Part shown: one piece after another, positions 14,201 through 26,114 of the stretch
Position numbering within the stretch: the first letter of the stretch is position 1
Layout of the letters: each line of letters begins with the position of its first letter
Assembly: GCF_014898815.1 (NCBI RefSeq)
Contig: NW_026515540.1
Span: 2,294,001-2,358,000 of the forward strand
Direction of reading: 5' to 3'
DNA length: 64,000 bases
Source: Panonychus citri
Taxonomy: Eukaryota > Arthropoda > Arachnida > Trombidiformes > Tetranychidae
Position numbers and translations under genes: made by a program
The notes under the pieces: generated by a model
The model's database searches: none
Told to the model about the DNA's origin: nothing
Seen by the model: the letters and a program-made list of their open reading frames with translations, nothing else

Positions 14201-16380
14201 ATAACACAATCAATTTTAAATGAAATGTAAATTATTAACTAGGGTACAGTTAATCAGTGTTAATTTAATCAATAAATATAAATTAGTTGAAAGTAAATCT
14301 AATGGTAACATTTTCAATAAGTGAAATGTTTTCATCTGATTGACAATTTGTTAACAATTTATTGATTGTCGTTAACAATTGTTGATTTTATCTTTGATTT
14401 CAGATGAAATATTTTCCAATTTATTTACACAATTTCATTGATTCTGATTCTGATTCTGATATTTGATTGTTGATTTAGTTTTCCAATTGCTCTCAACAAT
14501 CAAAAATGATACCTTTCTTTTTGTAGTAAAGTATTAAAATCAATTGATTGTAATCAACTGATTCTTCAAATATAATAAACGAATCAAAGTGATAATAAAA
14601 CATCATCAATGCATTTAATTGATTGTTATCATTTAAATTTGATCAACTAAATCAAGATTTACAATCAACATCCGATTGATAAAATGTCTCTCAATATATT
14701 TAACAATTGACGTTGGTTAATTTTAGCAAATAGATGATACAAAATATCATTAATACCTTCAAGTAACATTTGTAACAATTTATTCATGAAAATTAACATG
14801 ATTTAAACACTAATGGTAGATGATTATGATTAACCAGATGAAAAAATAATATGATTAGTTAATATTTTGTATGACAGTTAACATAAATTAAAGTGTATTA
14901 ATATCATCAAAATTAACCAAAATTGACAACAAGAGCTTAATTTATGTAATTAAATTTGATAATAACTTTCAAACTAATTATATATTCAAATTTTTTTCTT
15001 CCTATTTCATCATGTTAATTAAAAATCTAACTCACAATCAATAAATTAAATATTCACTGGATTAAATTAGTTGATAATATTGAAATGTTGATAATGATAA
15101 GCCCAAAGTTTTACTATTAATATTATTATCATGATTTAATCAATGAAACTTTTCAATCTATCATCAAGTATATTGTCATTTATATTTATGTTTTTCATTA
15201 CAATTAGTTAATTGCTTTTCTTACCTCTACTTTTGTTTTACCAGGAACTGGAACTGGAGCTGAAAGGAAACGGAGTAAAAGCATCTCAATGTCTTTCAGA
15301 TCGTTGAAAATGGTCTGGGGAAGGTCAACATTTTCCGGTATACCACAGGTTAATAGGTTCCAAACCCAATCTCTGATTAGCATAAAATTAATTAACTTAA
15401 TTAGCGTTTGAAATGATTAAAATACAAAAGGTGGTAAAGGTTAAAACTACAATGGAAAGTTGAACAAAAGTGATTATGATGATTTATGTGGATTCTAATG
15501 GGAGAGATTGGTCAATACAATCAAAGTGTTTTAACTAGTTGCTGATTATTATTAACTTTTCATCTAAATCAAAGGTAAATTGTTATTCTTACCTTTTGAA
15601 ATACTTTGAGGTGGCTCTTTGTTTAGAATGCCTTTCATTGCAATATTCAATTGATCTTTTCACGATAAAAAGGCAATCCCTGAATGTTGAGAAAAACGGA
15701 TGATGACTTATAATACAAATGGACGTCAGGGAATTGATATAAGACGATTGACTTTTACGTCGTTTTCGGGCTTTAATCGATTTTTCCGATTCACTGATGC
15801 CACTTTTACCCTCTTGTTTACTTGCCCTTCTACCAGTATCATCACCGTCACGGCCTCGATTAGAATTACCATCATCTTCATCTCCATCATCATTATTACA
15901 TTTATCATCGACTTGTTGGTATCTTGTTGTTGTTTCATCATCATTTCGATCAGTGGCCTCATCATCATTTCCATCTCTTCCTCTACCATTTTTGGTACTA
16001 ATCTTTTCCTTACCCTCATTTGCTCCTCCACCGTCACGATTTGATGTTGTAGTTGGTTTGGTCGATTCAATGGCTCGGTAAAAGTTGATACAATTTCCAT
16101 ATCGAACTCGATTAGTGTCTTTCTCGGTAAGAGCGAAAACAAATGAATTGGTCTCACGAAGGTTAAGGCGTCGATGACCAACCGATTGACAGCCCTCCGG
16201 TTGACAGAAGAAGACAACATCCAATGGTAAAGGAAAATCTTTATGATCTTCTAAAGGATATCGACGTAATAATTCAGGAATATTAACCGATTCATGAGAT
16301 GAAGGATTCTTAACACCAACGATTACAATATAATCAATGAGTCGAGGACAAAAATATTTACTATTCACAGTTTCAACCAT
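2372..16380 (-). CDS. MADD: MADD / Rab3 guanine-nucleotide exchange factor (DENN protein)
   Basis: Twelve minus-strand exons in frame: 15593-16380, 15225-15372, 11367-11657, 10743-11282, 10326-10677, 8974-10221, 8799-8910, 7803-8583, 6886-7717, 6652-6758, 2900-2972, 2372-2646; 5547 nt, 1848 residues. The N terminus (FCPRLIDYIVIVG, ELLRRYPLEDH) is the uDENN domain; cDENN follows around residues 310-450 (EFLPRELMNP, LPDHTRFSLVDFPLHLPLEL, EHKIILQSRDYNAL); dDENN around 470-660 contains GNDVDSVDVATRVAM and AVEYFAEWALSP. A long Ser-rich linker precedes SENQQFLKEMVNSVLEGEGV, a death-domain-like stretch (about 1523-1590, RRLLGKCHIG) and a PH-like block (about 1595-1690, ERWWYERLVNMTYSPK). The C terminus (GELGG-like, KTGEGGLLQV, MADQICYAVLCVFSYIAA) matches human MADD. 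The family activates Rab3/Rab27 on synaptic and secretory vesicles. Introns of 3.7 and 3.6 kb contrast with the short ones; alternative exons are possible there. Confidence 0.95.
2973..6651 (-). other. MADD: large MADD intron (3.7 kb)
   Basis: AT- and GA-rich intron between the exons ending FAYSK and starting FFVRLEN. It holds the long (GA)n tract at 5214-5280 and several shorter GA runs (near 3360, 3860, 4345). I found no additional coding exon by eye. Confidence 0.6.
5214..5280. repeat. (GA)n microsatellite
   Basis: About 67 bp of uninterrupted GA dinucleotides inside a MADD intron. Apparent reading frames across it are artefacts of the repeat. Confidence 0.98.
11658..15224 (-). other. MADD: large MADD intron (3.6 kb)
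   Basis: Separates the exon ending KTKVE from the exon starting MEFLPREL. Very AT-rich, with CT repeats near 12565-12585 and many TTAATTGT/ACAATTAA words. The 105-residue open frame at 12408-12725 (minus) is an arginine/glutamate repeat with no family match. Nothing else seen. Confidence 0.6.
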
Positions 16381-19329
16381 ATTTGTATCTCAATCATATT
16401 TCCCAATGATAATTGACAATTTCTATTGGGAATTGTACACAATCAATAAAAAGAGAGGAAAAGAACAAAATTGACTCAATTAAATGTATAAAAAAACAAT
16501 TAGAAATTAAAATTACTCATATTTAATTGTTGGAATTAATAAATAATATAAAACATAATTCACTTTGGATACAAAAATCGGTTTAGGTGGAAGCAAGAAA
16601 ATCAAATCCTATCCGTTTACATGTACACTTATTGTGATGATCAGTTAACTGTAATACTTATCATCATCATCATATTATCATCATGGTTGACAAGGCTCCA
16701 TCTGTAGATTCACTAATCATGATCAGATGAATTAAATTGAACAACAGTTAAGGTAAAAATCAAGCGAAGCCTCAATTGTATTTTATCAAGGATCAATAGA
16801 TGGCATTAGTTTCCAGTGGAATCGAAAAATTTTCTGGTTAATTTGGTTAATTTCTGGTTCGAAACAATTTAACCAGAAATTCAATTATTTATTATTCTAT
16901 TAACAATATCAACAAGTTTCTCTTTTCGTTCAACTAATCAACAATTAAGAAAAATAAATCATTTCGTATAACTTTTGTCTCTATTAACTCTGGACATGTA
17001 ATAGATTAATAAATTGTTAAGTTAATTGTTTCATTGTTAACCAAAATTTATTATCAATTTAGATGGATTTAATTTGTTTATTTTAACCACTTTGATAAAA
17101 GTAAATTGTTGAATGAGTGTAAACAATTTCGCTTTAATTAATATCTTTATTATTACAATGAATATATTACACAGTTAAGAATAGGAAATTGTTCAATAAT
17201 GAATTAAAAAGAGATTAGTTTGATTTTCATCATGATTGTTGGCTAATTGTCAAGCCTTGAGCTCTTTTTTCAACCAAGATTGTGAAGAAACAAGTTAATT
17301 GTAATAAGAATTAAATGAATCATCTAATCATCTACTGAGCAAAAAAACAGAAAAAAAGTTGGATTAAGTTGAGAACTGGGGAAAAAAGTTTCGATTTAAT
17401 AATAAATCTGATCATTTTAACATAACAATAATTCAAATCTGTTGTGTATTTAAAGGCATCTATTGTATTAATTAATGATGATAATCATGATTAGTGGTGT
17501 TAGCAAAATGGGGATTGGGTTAATTAACTTTAGACTCAATTGTTTTGTTGTAATTATAAGTTGAATTGTCTTATTATACAATATACACAAAAAAAGATTT
17601 GAGTGAATGGGTGAGAAAAGGGATTAACATTTTGGGAGGATTTTCATGTTTGGCTGGTCTAGAAGTAGAATACACTTTATCCGTAGCGGGTTTTTGTTTA
17701 TTATTATTCTTATCATAATTATATCATTCATGATTCAAGATGATGATAAGAATAATTTAAAGATAATCTTAATCCATTGAGTACTTTTCTTCTCATGGTT
17801 TTGTTTTTCACTCTGGCATCTGAAATGTCAACAAACTGACAAGATGAAAAAAAAACTAGGATAATAATTGAATTGATGGTGTTTATGATGGTGGTGGTTG
17901 TTGTTGTTGTTGTAGTGGTGGTGGTGGAATTAGCATTAAGCATTATAACGAGAGAGAGAGAGAGAGAGGAAACAACTTATTAGTTAACTGTGGTTAATGA
18001 ATATTATGATGGTGATAATGGCGATGATGATATTTCAGGGGAAGATTGAGAGAGGAGATGATAAAGAAAAGGGAGAAGAGTAAAAAATGGAAGGAGGAAA
18101 CATCTATACATAACTAATAACATTTTCTTTCCAAGATCAGAGAAATTTAAATGGTCTGTAAATCATCATTAGAAAGATAGAAAGAGAGAAAGAAAGAAAG
18201 GTTAAGAAAAAGATAATTATCTGATCAAGGTGAATCCTTGAAGAGAAAAACATAAAGATTGTCAACAATTATGTTAACAGAGTGATTAGTAATTAAGAAG
18301 AAGAAGAAGAAGAAGAGATATCGGGCTTTTCTGTATACATTATATGGGGAGAAAGAAATAGATGGAGAGAGATTTAGATTGAGATTAAAAAAAGATTATA
18401 AAATAACTCTGGTTATTTGACTGTTTTCTTGTTTTCCAGTTAAATTGTTGTGATTCTTTGATATTGATTGAATTCAATTGCGACTGTGATTTGCTTGCAC
18501 TTTGTTATTGTTTTCATTTAAATGGTCCTCATATTATCTTCCTCTCATTCCCTTTTCTTGTCCATTCCATATTGTAACTGAATTATCTTTCCGTAGCCAT
18601 TAAAATGATGGTGATAATAATCACCATAAACTTTTCCTTCTCTTGAATTGAATTCTGATTTGATGGTTAAATCATGAGTTTTTTTTTCTTGCTGATGTAA
18701 GAAAACCAGTGGAAATTTAATTCTGTTATGTTGATAAGAAGAGGCAAAAATAGCGTCTCGATTGATCTTTCCCTTTACAAATTTAATTGTGTTCAATAAA
18801 CTTAGTTTTCTTCTTGATTGAAACATCAATTAATTAACTGCAAATAGAGCAATTGGTTTGGGTTGTTTTCCTTTTCATCTGATGCCACAATTTAAACCAT
18901 AATTAGTATTGATCCAGCTTAATGGTGATATTGTAATTATGGAGTTTTCAAAATAGTTAACTAAGATTGAAACTTAAGAGATGATGATGCATGATGATGA
19001 TGTTATTGTTATTGTTATTGTTGTATGGTTGACCATTGTTGTAGTTGATTAATATTAACGATGATAATCAAAGTTGGTTTTTTTTATTTGGTCAATGAAG
19101 TAGTAAAGTTGCTTTGTGATGTTTGTGTGATGTGATTTGTTTTGATTTGATTTGTGTTTCTCTTTGTGAAGAAAGGGTATTTATACCATGATGTTTATCA
19201 GTATCACGATGTTGATGAAGATGATTATCATCATTATCATCATTCAAATACGAAGTGTGATTAATATTATTACATTTGTTGTTCCGGGAAAATTTGGTTC
19301 AATGAAATAGTTTCTCTTTTTTAGTTTTC
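16381..19329. other. gene-poor spacer, MADD 5' side to PP2A B56 3' side
   Basis: No convincing coding exon. It contains the MADD promoter/5' UTR side, simple repeats ((TTG)n-like near 17895-17925, (GAA)n near 18297-18316, TTATTG repeats near 19006-19022) and probably the 3' UTR of the PP2A gene. The open frame at 18545-18829 is unrecognised and probably chance. Confidence 0.5.
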
Positions 19330-20961
19330 TTAAATACAAACAGGATTTTGTTTGGCTAAAGTTTCAATTCGTCTCCAAGCCTCTTCTCTTGCTTTCTCTT
19401 TCGCCGAATCATCTTGAAGTGAAGTTCGATATCTTTGAGCACATTCATCGAATAGCTTTTGATTTACTTCGGTAAGAAGTTTAAGCGCATTGTAAACTAA
19501 TCCGTGGATCGTTTTATTCCAATGGGTTTTAGAATTTTGAAAAAGAGCTGGAAACAGAATCGGTAAGATAACTTCAAAATTATCTGCTATCAGGGACATA
19601 ACGTATTCGTTGTTAAAATAATATAAGGCTCTCTCGGCTACTTGAAAGTGGGTTGATGAAATACATTTAGCCAGTTGACGGAAAAGTGGTAACATTATCT
19701 TCTGAAATTCGGGTGGTTCAATTACATCGAGTATCTCCTCCATTTCACTTAAAAACATAACCTCTTTCGGTGAATGTACTTTGGGCCAAAATTTAAGTAG
19801 ACTATGAATTATATATTCGGCAAGAGCTGGATCTTTCTCGAGAAATTGTACCACACAATAGGCTAACTGGGGATGATAAACACTAACTGATTTAACCTTG
19901 TGTAATGGCATTAATACTTTTAGAAGGAAAGTTTTATGCTCTTCTTTCAATGGTAATGCAAATCCGTTGATGATACTTCCAAGGATCTCTAGTTGCTCGG
20001 CTATTCCATTATGACGCTCCGTTTCGTAGATGAATTTGTAAAAAATATTGTTTATCTGTTTCCTAATATTAGCCCGAAGGCCTAAGAGTTTGGAATAAAT
20101 ACGATGTAGAATAGTTTTCAGGAAATCTCTTTCCCGTGGATCTTCAGAGTCAAACAGGTCTAATAACTTTGATACAAATCGTGAGTCGATATACTTTTTC
20201 GCTGTCACATGAGAAAATTCCGGATTCTCCAATAAACGGAGAAATAGTTCATAAACAAATTGAAGGTGAGGCCATGAAGGTTCAAGGGTTGGTTCATCTT
20301 CTTCTGGATCATATTCAGCTCCATTGGGATTAGATGAGGGAGGAAGAGTCCGAAAACAGTTTATGGTGAACATTTTAATCAACTCAGGATAAAGAGGTTC
20401 GGTTATTACTCCATGACCAAGATCAATATAAGAAACCATCTCGGTGAGAGCAGCTCTTTTACTATCCTTTCCTTGTAGATCGTTCAAAGGATCACCAGTA
20501 AAATCGTAAATGATACAACATTGACGAATTTTCTCAATAAATAAAGCTTCACGTTCACTTGGAGGTACTTCGGTTAAGCTTAAATTTGACCTTTCACAGT
20601 GGTAAGAGTTGATATCGTTTGAACAACTCTGCTCATTGCTACGATCACCATTACCGCCACTCACAATTGCCATATTAACAACACCACCATGACCACTGTT
20701 ATTGTTATTATTATTTGAGTTACCAATTCCTCCGGTTATGCTTAAACCATGACCACCAGTTCCGTTAAAACTATTACCACTAATGTTCATTTTGGTAAAT
20801 GTTTCATTACTCGAATCATCATCACCAACACCACCTCTCCAATTTTCATTTCTGTTTCCATTGTTATTATTATTAACACCATTTGTTGATACAATATTAT
20901 TGGAGATACAATTGGAACCATCAAGGTTTGACGACATTTCACTAGGATCACTTGTGTCCAT
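19330..20961 (-). CDS. PP2A regulatory subunit B56 (gamma/delta, widerborst-like), intronless
   Basis: One uninterrupted minus-strand frame of 543 residues from the first ATG at 20961 (MDTSDPSEMSSNLDG). Residues about 1-130 are Asn/Gly/Ser-rich low complexity; the rest is the B56 HEAT-repeat solenoid: REALFIEKIRQCCIIYDF, FRTLPPSSNPNGAEYDPEED, LFDSEDPRERDFLKT, RKQINNIFYKFIYETE, LEILGSIINGFALPLKEEHK, VYHPQLAYCVVQFLEKDP and KTHWNKTIHGLVYNALKLL. The variant residues (GAEYDPEEDEP, SKTHWNKTIHG, C-terminal EEAWRRIETLAKQNP) place it in the gamma/delta, Drosophila widerborst, branch rather than alpha/epsilon. B56 subunits direct the PP2A dimer to LxxIxE-containing targets; the HRIY...LGLR segment of that groove is kept. 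Oddities: no intron, and some changes at normally fixed sites (RALYYFNNEY where W is usual), so it may be a retrocopy or a fast-evolving gene. The intact frame argues for function. Confidence 0.92.
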   Translation of the reverse strand: MDTSDPSEMSSNLDGSNCISNNIVSTNGVNNNNNGNRNENWRGGVGDDDSSNETFTKMNISGNSFNGTGGHGLSITGGIGNSNNNNNNSGHGGVVNMAIVSGGNGDRSNEQSCSNDINSYHCERSNLSLTEVPPSEREALFIEKIRQCCIIYDFTGDPLNDLQGKDSKRAALTEMVSYIDLGHGVITEPLYPELIKMFTINCFRTLPPSSNPNGAEYDPEEDEPTLEPSWPHLQFVYELFLRLLENPEFSHVTAKKYIDSRFVSKLLDLFDSEDPRERDFLKTILHRIYSKLLGLRANIRKQINNIFYKFIYETERHNGIAEQLEILGSIINGFALPLKEEHKTFLLKVLMPLHKVKSVSVYHPQLAYCVVQFLEKDPALAEYIIHSLLKFWPKVHSPKEVMFLSEMEEILDVIEPPEFQKIMLPLFRQLAKCISSTHFQVAERALYYFNNEYVMSLIADNFEVILPILFPALFQNSKTHWNKTIHGLVYNALKLLTEVNQKLFDECAQRYRTSLQDDSAKEKAREEAWRRIETLAKQNPVCI

Positions 20962-21417
20962 GTCGACCAATTAACTGATTAACATAAAAGAGGGAACAAT
21001 TTATTTTCAATTTAAAACAATTACTTTCAACATTTAATAATAAACAAAATCGTCAGTTTAATACAATTGAGATTATCCTTAATTGAAATTGTTTATTTGT
21101 GAATTTTTTTCAATCTTCTAACAGAAATTCGCATCAACGCCATCTCGTGATTCTTTTGTTAACTAAGTTTTTGCTCGTTTTTCTCATTTTTAATTTTTTT
21201 TCATGTGTACATTTTAATTGTGTTACCGATTGTAATTTGTTTTTTATCTAATTGTATTTGAATTGGAAACTTTGACAATTTTGTATGGTACAAATGTTGT
21301 TGTTGTTGTTGTTATTTTTTTATACATTAAGGTTGAGATACAATTGTGATTGTATTTACATTGATGGTTGGAAAAAGTTAATTGTCTCTATTTGATTTGA
21401 TTGTTTTTGTTTGTTGA
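20962..21417. other. spacer between PP2A B56 start and METTL15 end
   Basis: 456 bp of T-rich DNA with a short (TTG)n run near 21295-21312. It must carry the B56 promoter/5' UTR and the METTL15 3' end. No gene seen. Confidence 0.5.
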
Positions 21418-22787
21418 TTATAAAACTCTAATTGCAACTCGTAATTTAGCTGGATATGTTAGAGACTTTTGCTCAATTTCTTGTTGACTAGAAGCTATTT
21501 TAGATAATGAGAACCATTTTTTAAAAACAATTCGTTCCATTTGTTGATCGGTTGGTTTGTGAAGTCGCGAATTGAAAAGTTGAGGTGGTTGATGGGTCAG
21601 TGGATTATCAATGTCCGTCCCTTGGAGATGTCGTTTAGTTAATGTATCTTCCAGCCGATTGTAAGAGATAACTGCTAATTTTCCCGATGTTGATGCTCGA
21701 ATTTCATCTTTTATGGCTTTCATATTGTCAAGATTATTCTTGTACAATTGGGTAACTTTATCATCTCTAAAGAGATAATCTCTCATCTTCTTTAGGCCAT
21801 AATTAAGTTCATTTAGCTCGTTATTGACAAAAATTCGTAAGCCTTGAAAAACTCTGGTAGCTGAGGTTCGATCTCTTTCAACATCCTCAATAACATGTCC
21901 AGAGGCAAGAGAATCAATTAAATTGGCTAATTCAATTGTCGATGATATCCTTTTCATCATCACACGACAATCAATTATGGCATTGGCATATTTAGCAGCC
22001 AATTTTTCACATCCATAGATTTTAAATATTTTAGTTAAATCTTTAACATCAAGTGAATTAATCACATCATCAGCTGTTATCGACACATTGCAATATTTTC
22101 CATCCATTCTCATGTCAAGAGGACCTTCAGAATTGAAGGAAAATCCTCTACTAGGATCAGCCATTTGCATGGCAGAAGCTCCTAAATCCATGATAATCCC
22201 TTGAATTGATCCTTTCTGAATACCATGTTTATCCAAGAGACCAGGCAGCTGACTGAATTTAGCCAATAGCGGAATCACTTGTCCATTGGTTTTCTCAGCC
22301 AATCTATGAGCATATTTATAAGCCAACGGATCTCTATCCATTCCAATTATTTTAATATCCTTCCCGGAGGCAAGAAGAGCCTTAGAGTGACCACCACTTC
22401 CAAATGTCATGTCGATAAACAATTGACCATCTTGAGGATTAAAAAGTTCAACCAGCTGAACAAAGAAACAAACAATTAAAACAATTAAAGGCCAAATAAT
22501 TTACACATTCCCATAAAGCAATCAAAATCAAATTCAAATCAAATCAGATCAATAAAAACACCAAGTTAATTAATTAATTAATTAAATTCTCTCACCTCAT
22601 TACACATAATAGGAACATGACATGGAAAAGATTGTTCATCTTCATCAAAGTCAAACGGTCTTTTCGCTAATTGATTAGAATAAAATCTAAATCCAGATAA
22701 AGTTGAAAGGTTCCCAATTCGTGGAAAACAATTAAAAGATAAACAATTTACTCCAAATAAATTAGAGAACAATTTAAACGTTGTCAT
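21418..22787 (-). CDS. METTL15: METTL15-like mitochondrial 12S rRNA N4-cytidine methyltransferase (RsmH/MraW family)
   Basis: Two exons, 22596-22787 and 21418-22455, joined in phase 0; 1230 nt, 409 residues, against about 407 in human METTL15. The first 40 residues are basic/hydrophobic without early acids, as in a mitochondrial presequence. HVPIMCNE then LVELFNPQDGQLFIDMTFGSGGHS spans the splice junction and contains the family's HxPVM and SAM-binding FGxGGHS motifs; the DLGAS and SRGFSFNSEGPLDMRM motifs follow at about residues 165-205. The bacterial enzyme makes m4C1402 in 16S rRNA; animal METTL15 makes the equivalent m4C in mitochondrial 12S rRNA. Start codons of this gene and TRMT112 are only 186 bp apart in divergent orientation. 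Confidence 0.93.
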
Positions 22788-22973
22788 AATTAAATTAACT
22801 TTCCAACCACAAGAACAACAAACAACTGAACCGCCGAGAGAAAAGCATAAAGAGCATAAAAAGCAGAACCATGTGTTTGGAAATAGAAATCAAAACATAA
22901 AGATTTTGTTTCGGTTCAATTTTGCATTTTGCTTTTTTAATTGTTTGTTAATCAATCGAATCAAAGAATTAAA
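22788..22973. promoter_or_regulatory. shared divergent promoter of METTL15 and TRMT112
   Basis: Only 186 bp separate the two start codons, so both 5' UTRs and core promoters must lie here. No TATA box is evident on either side, which suits housekeeping genes. Bidirectional activity is inferred from geometry. Confidence 0.6.
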
Positions 22974-23438
22974 ATGAAATTATTAACTCATAACATGTTA
23001 ACCTCTCGATGTTTGAAAGGAGTAACTAATGGTTATCCATTGAAAATTGTGGTAAGTATTTTAAATGTTTTACTTTTGTTGATTCAGTGAAAATCTCACC
23101 TTGATTCTCATGTTGTTATTGTTTTGTTTTTGTTTCTCTTAAAGGCAAATGAATTTAAAACGGAAAATGTTGATTATAATGGTGAATTTATTACCCGAGT
23201 TATTCCTAAGGTTGATTGGAAGGTTCTAAGTACTACTGCTTCGGAATTTGGTGTAACCCTACCAGAAGATGTTCCGGTTGACATTGAAAAGAATGAGGAT
23301 TTACTGAGGAAAGTTCATCATGCTCTTCTCGAGATTGAGATCACCCAAGGAGATTTAGTCTGCCCTGAGACTGGAAGGAAATTTCCAATCAAACAGGGTA
23401 TTCCGAATATGCTTGTCAATGAAGATGAAGTTAAATAG
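22974..23438 (+). CDS. TRMT112: TRMT112, activating partner of SAM methyltransferases
   Basis: Two exons, 22974-23051 and 23145-23438, joined in phase 0; 372 nt, 123 residues (human 125). Starts MKLLTHNMLTSRCLKGV, the nearly invariant family N terminus, and carries RVIPKVDW, HHALLEIEITQGDLVCPE, TGRKFPIKQGIPNML. Trm112 proteins are small zinc-ribbon-like adaptors that stabilise METTL5, BUD23, HEMK2 and ALKBH8/TRMT11-type methyltransferases acting on rRNA, tRNA and eRF1. As in metazoan homologues not every zinc-binding cysteine is kept: one Cys remains in LVCPETG. A short CT run follows the stop. METTL15 is not a known TRMT112 client, so the pairing is a shared promoter rather than evidence of a complex. 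Confidence 0.97.
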
Positions 23439-26114
23439 ATCAACAACAATATCTCTCTCTCTCTAATAAATTACACCGATAATCATTTAAATCTCTGTGC
23501 CATCTAACAAGACCATCTTCTCATTTACATCTATGGATTAATAAGGAAAATCGTAACTAAGATTGTCAATGTTTTAAGTGTTTACATTTGCCAAACAATT
23601 GATTATCTTTCATCATAAATTACCTTTGGTTTATTCAGAACCAACAATTAACCAGCAAGAAAACAAAACAAAGTCATTTGAAAGCTAAAATTGATCAACG
23701 TAAATTGTTGATGATTTCAAACATTTCTAATTCAATTGTGTTACATTTTCATCTTGTTTTCAACAATTGAATTAACCACATGGTACATTCTAATATTATA
23801 TTTATATTGTCTAATTAACTGTCATCCAATTATTGTGTTAAATTCAATAGTTGAGGTTTCAATATTATTGATGGTTAATTGTTAACACTGTTTACAACTG
23901 ATAATAAACTCAAATTTAATTTCAATCAATTCACTTGGCTCATGATTAATCTAAATAGACAATCAATTGATTACAATGAACATTAATTTCGTTCAATTTT
24001 TGTTACGTACTCTTGGTAATCCTATTGACAATTAATATTATCCATTGATTGTCACATTGATGTAATCTAAATAACGTCAATCTATTAACCATTTAATCAG
24101 TATTAACAATATTGAGAATTAAATTGATCCAGTTTTACGATGATTACACCTTTAAATCACAATCTTAATTGTTGTGACTCCATCATTGATTAACTATTTC
24201 AACGTAGGATCGAGGGATTAACGAGCTTATTATTAAGTAATTTTTGTGAAGATTAATCAATGATTAATCTGGAGATAATCAACAATTAATTGTTGATTAT
24301 TTAGAGCTAATTGTTGGATAATCACACAATTATAACGTTGAAATTAAAGGTTAACAAGGGGGAAAGACGAAAGTGATTAAAATGATTTAGTCACCAACTA
24401 CGATTAACTTGATAGCAATTCCACTAATTATAGTTAAATTGGTCTTTAATGATTAGCAAATGTTGATCAGTTAATTGTGAATATAATATCAATCACATTT
24501 CTATTTATAACAAACTAATCAACAATCAACTAAATGAAAGAAAAAGGTATTTTCCTTAATGACAATTTATCAAAAAGCATAATCATGATCATCATTGATT
24601 GCCTGAGAACTTAAATTGTTGAGGTTGTTCAGTTGATTAATAAATCAAAGTGAAATCTACTTTTAAAGATCTATCAACAATTAAGTAACATTATCAATGG
24701 TAAAACCAGTTATTCAAACAATTAGTAAATTGTTATTTTGTAATATGTTCAAAATGACCATTGACATTTGTAAGTGAAAATGTCTTGAAGCAAAAAACAA
24801 TCAAATAAATTGTTCACTAATTGTTATGAAATAAAAAGTAGCAAGTTGACAATTAAAATCGTATTACTGATTGACGATTTGATTACAATTTCTGACGATG
24901 AAAATTTGATTCTAATTGATTATCCTAATTTATATACTTCGTCTATCAATCAACTAATTGTGATACTTTCATTCAAATTAATTAATTAATAGCCATTGAC
25001 TTTTATCCAGCAATTACTTAATTGTTGTACTTTTGAGTTTGAATTTTGTTGATTCTTATTGAGTGATTTAACTAATTGTGAAAGGTTGTCAATTATGTCT
25101 GTTAATCAACTGATTGGTGAAATTATTTTTTGATAATTCGAAAGTTAATTAACTTTAAATGAATTGAAAATTTGCTTCGATTGTCAATCAAACAATTACC
25201 CATAAAGATCATCTTAATTGTTAACATTGTCAATCAAATTAATCACAAAATTAAAGCTCATTGACCTAACCAGTTTTTAGCAAATTTCAGTTGAAACTTT
25301 CATGATGATTACAATCAACTTTAATTGTGAATTATTGGATTAATCAATAAGGACGAAAACACCAGTTAATTATCAACACGAAAATCTCACAATTAACTAT
25401 TAATAATATTCTCATCGTAATTGCTCAATCTAATTTGATAGTAATACCACAATCAAAGGAAAGATTAATAATGAGAAAAACATATTAAATTGTTACAATC
25501 AATTTCCAAGGATAAACTAAATTAACATGAAAATCAAGCTAATTATTTGTTTATTTATTTGAGTTGTTGATTTCTAAAAATAAATTGCAACAAAATCCAA
25601 GTTAATCAACAAATTGTATTAATAAATAAAGAAAAATTTTAAAGTTTGAGTTAAAAAAATCTCATTATATTCCCAACAATTTATTCACAATTAAAAACGA
25701 CAACTATCAAGAATCAGTCCATTGAAGACTCTTGCAAAATTGCTCAACAATTAATAAGAAAATAATCTAAATTAACAATAAATATCCAAATGATTACGTT
25801 TAACAATTACAAGGAATCATAGGAAAATCAATCAATTATCTTTCCAAGAAAATTAATTAAAAAAGAATCAAAAATTACTAATAATCAAAGATAATGTTCC
25901 AGAGTATTACAATATCATAACAATTAACTATGATCGTTGTTTATTAAGTGGATTCCAATTTCTGCAGAAATTGGCAAATCAAAGTTCAATTCATTTTAAT
26001 TTCGCTATCAGCTAATTAATTGCATATAAAAGTCTCTGAATTAGAGCAGTTAATCCATTCAAGTCTTTACCTTTCAACTGATTAACTAATTGAGTGTTTT
26101 TGTTGACCATTAAA
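23439..26114. other. 2.7-kb gene-free spacer
   Basis: Very AT-rich with dense TTAATTGTTGA/TCAACAATTAA words and no coding frame of interest on either strand. It ends in the promoter of the secreted-protein gene. Confidence 0.6.
26025..26032 (+). promoter_or_regulatory. TATA box of the secreted-protein gene
   Basis: TATAAAAG, 83 bp before the ATG at 26115. It predicts a start site near 26055-26060 and a 5' UTR of about 55 nt. One of the clearest TATA boxes in the window, and typical of strongly or tissue-specifically expressed genes. Confidence 0.7.

Noticed and set aside
15700..16081. Ser/Ile-rich plus-strand frames opposite MADD exon 1
   Set aside because: Antisense of the Asp/Asn/Arg-rich linker in the uDENN region.
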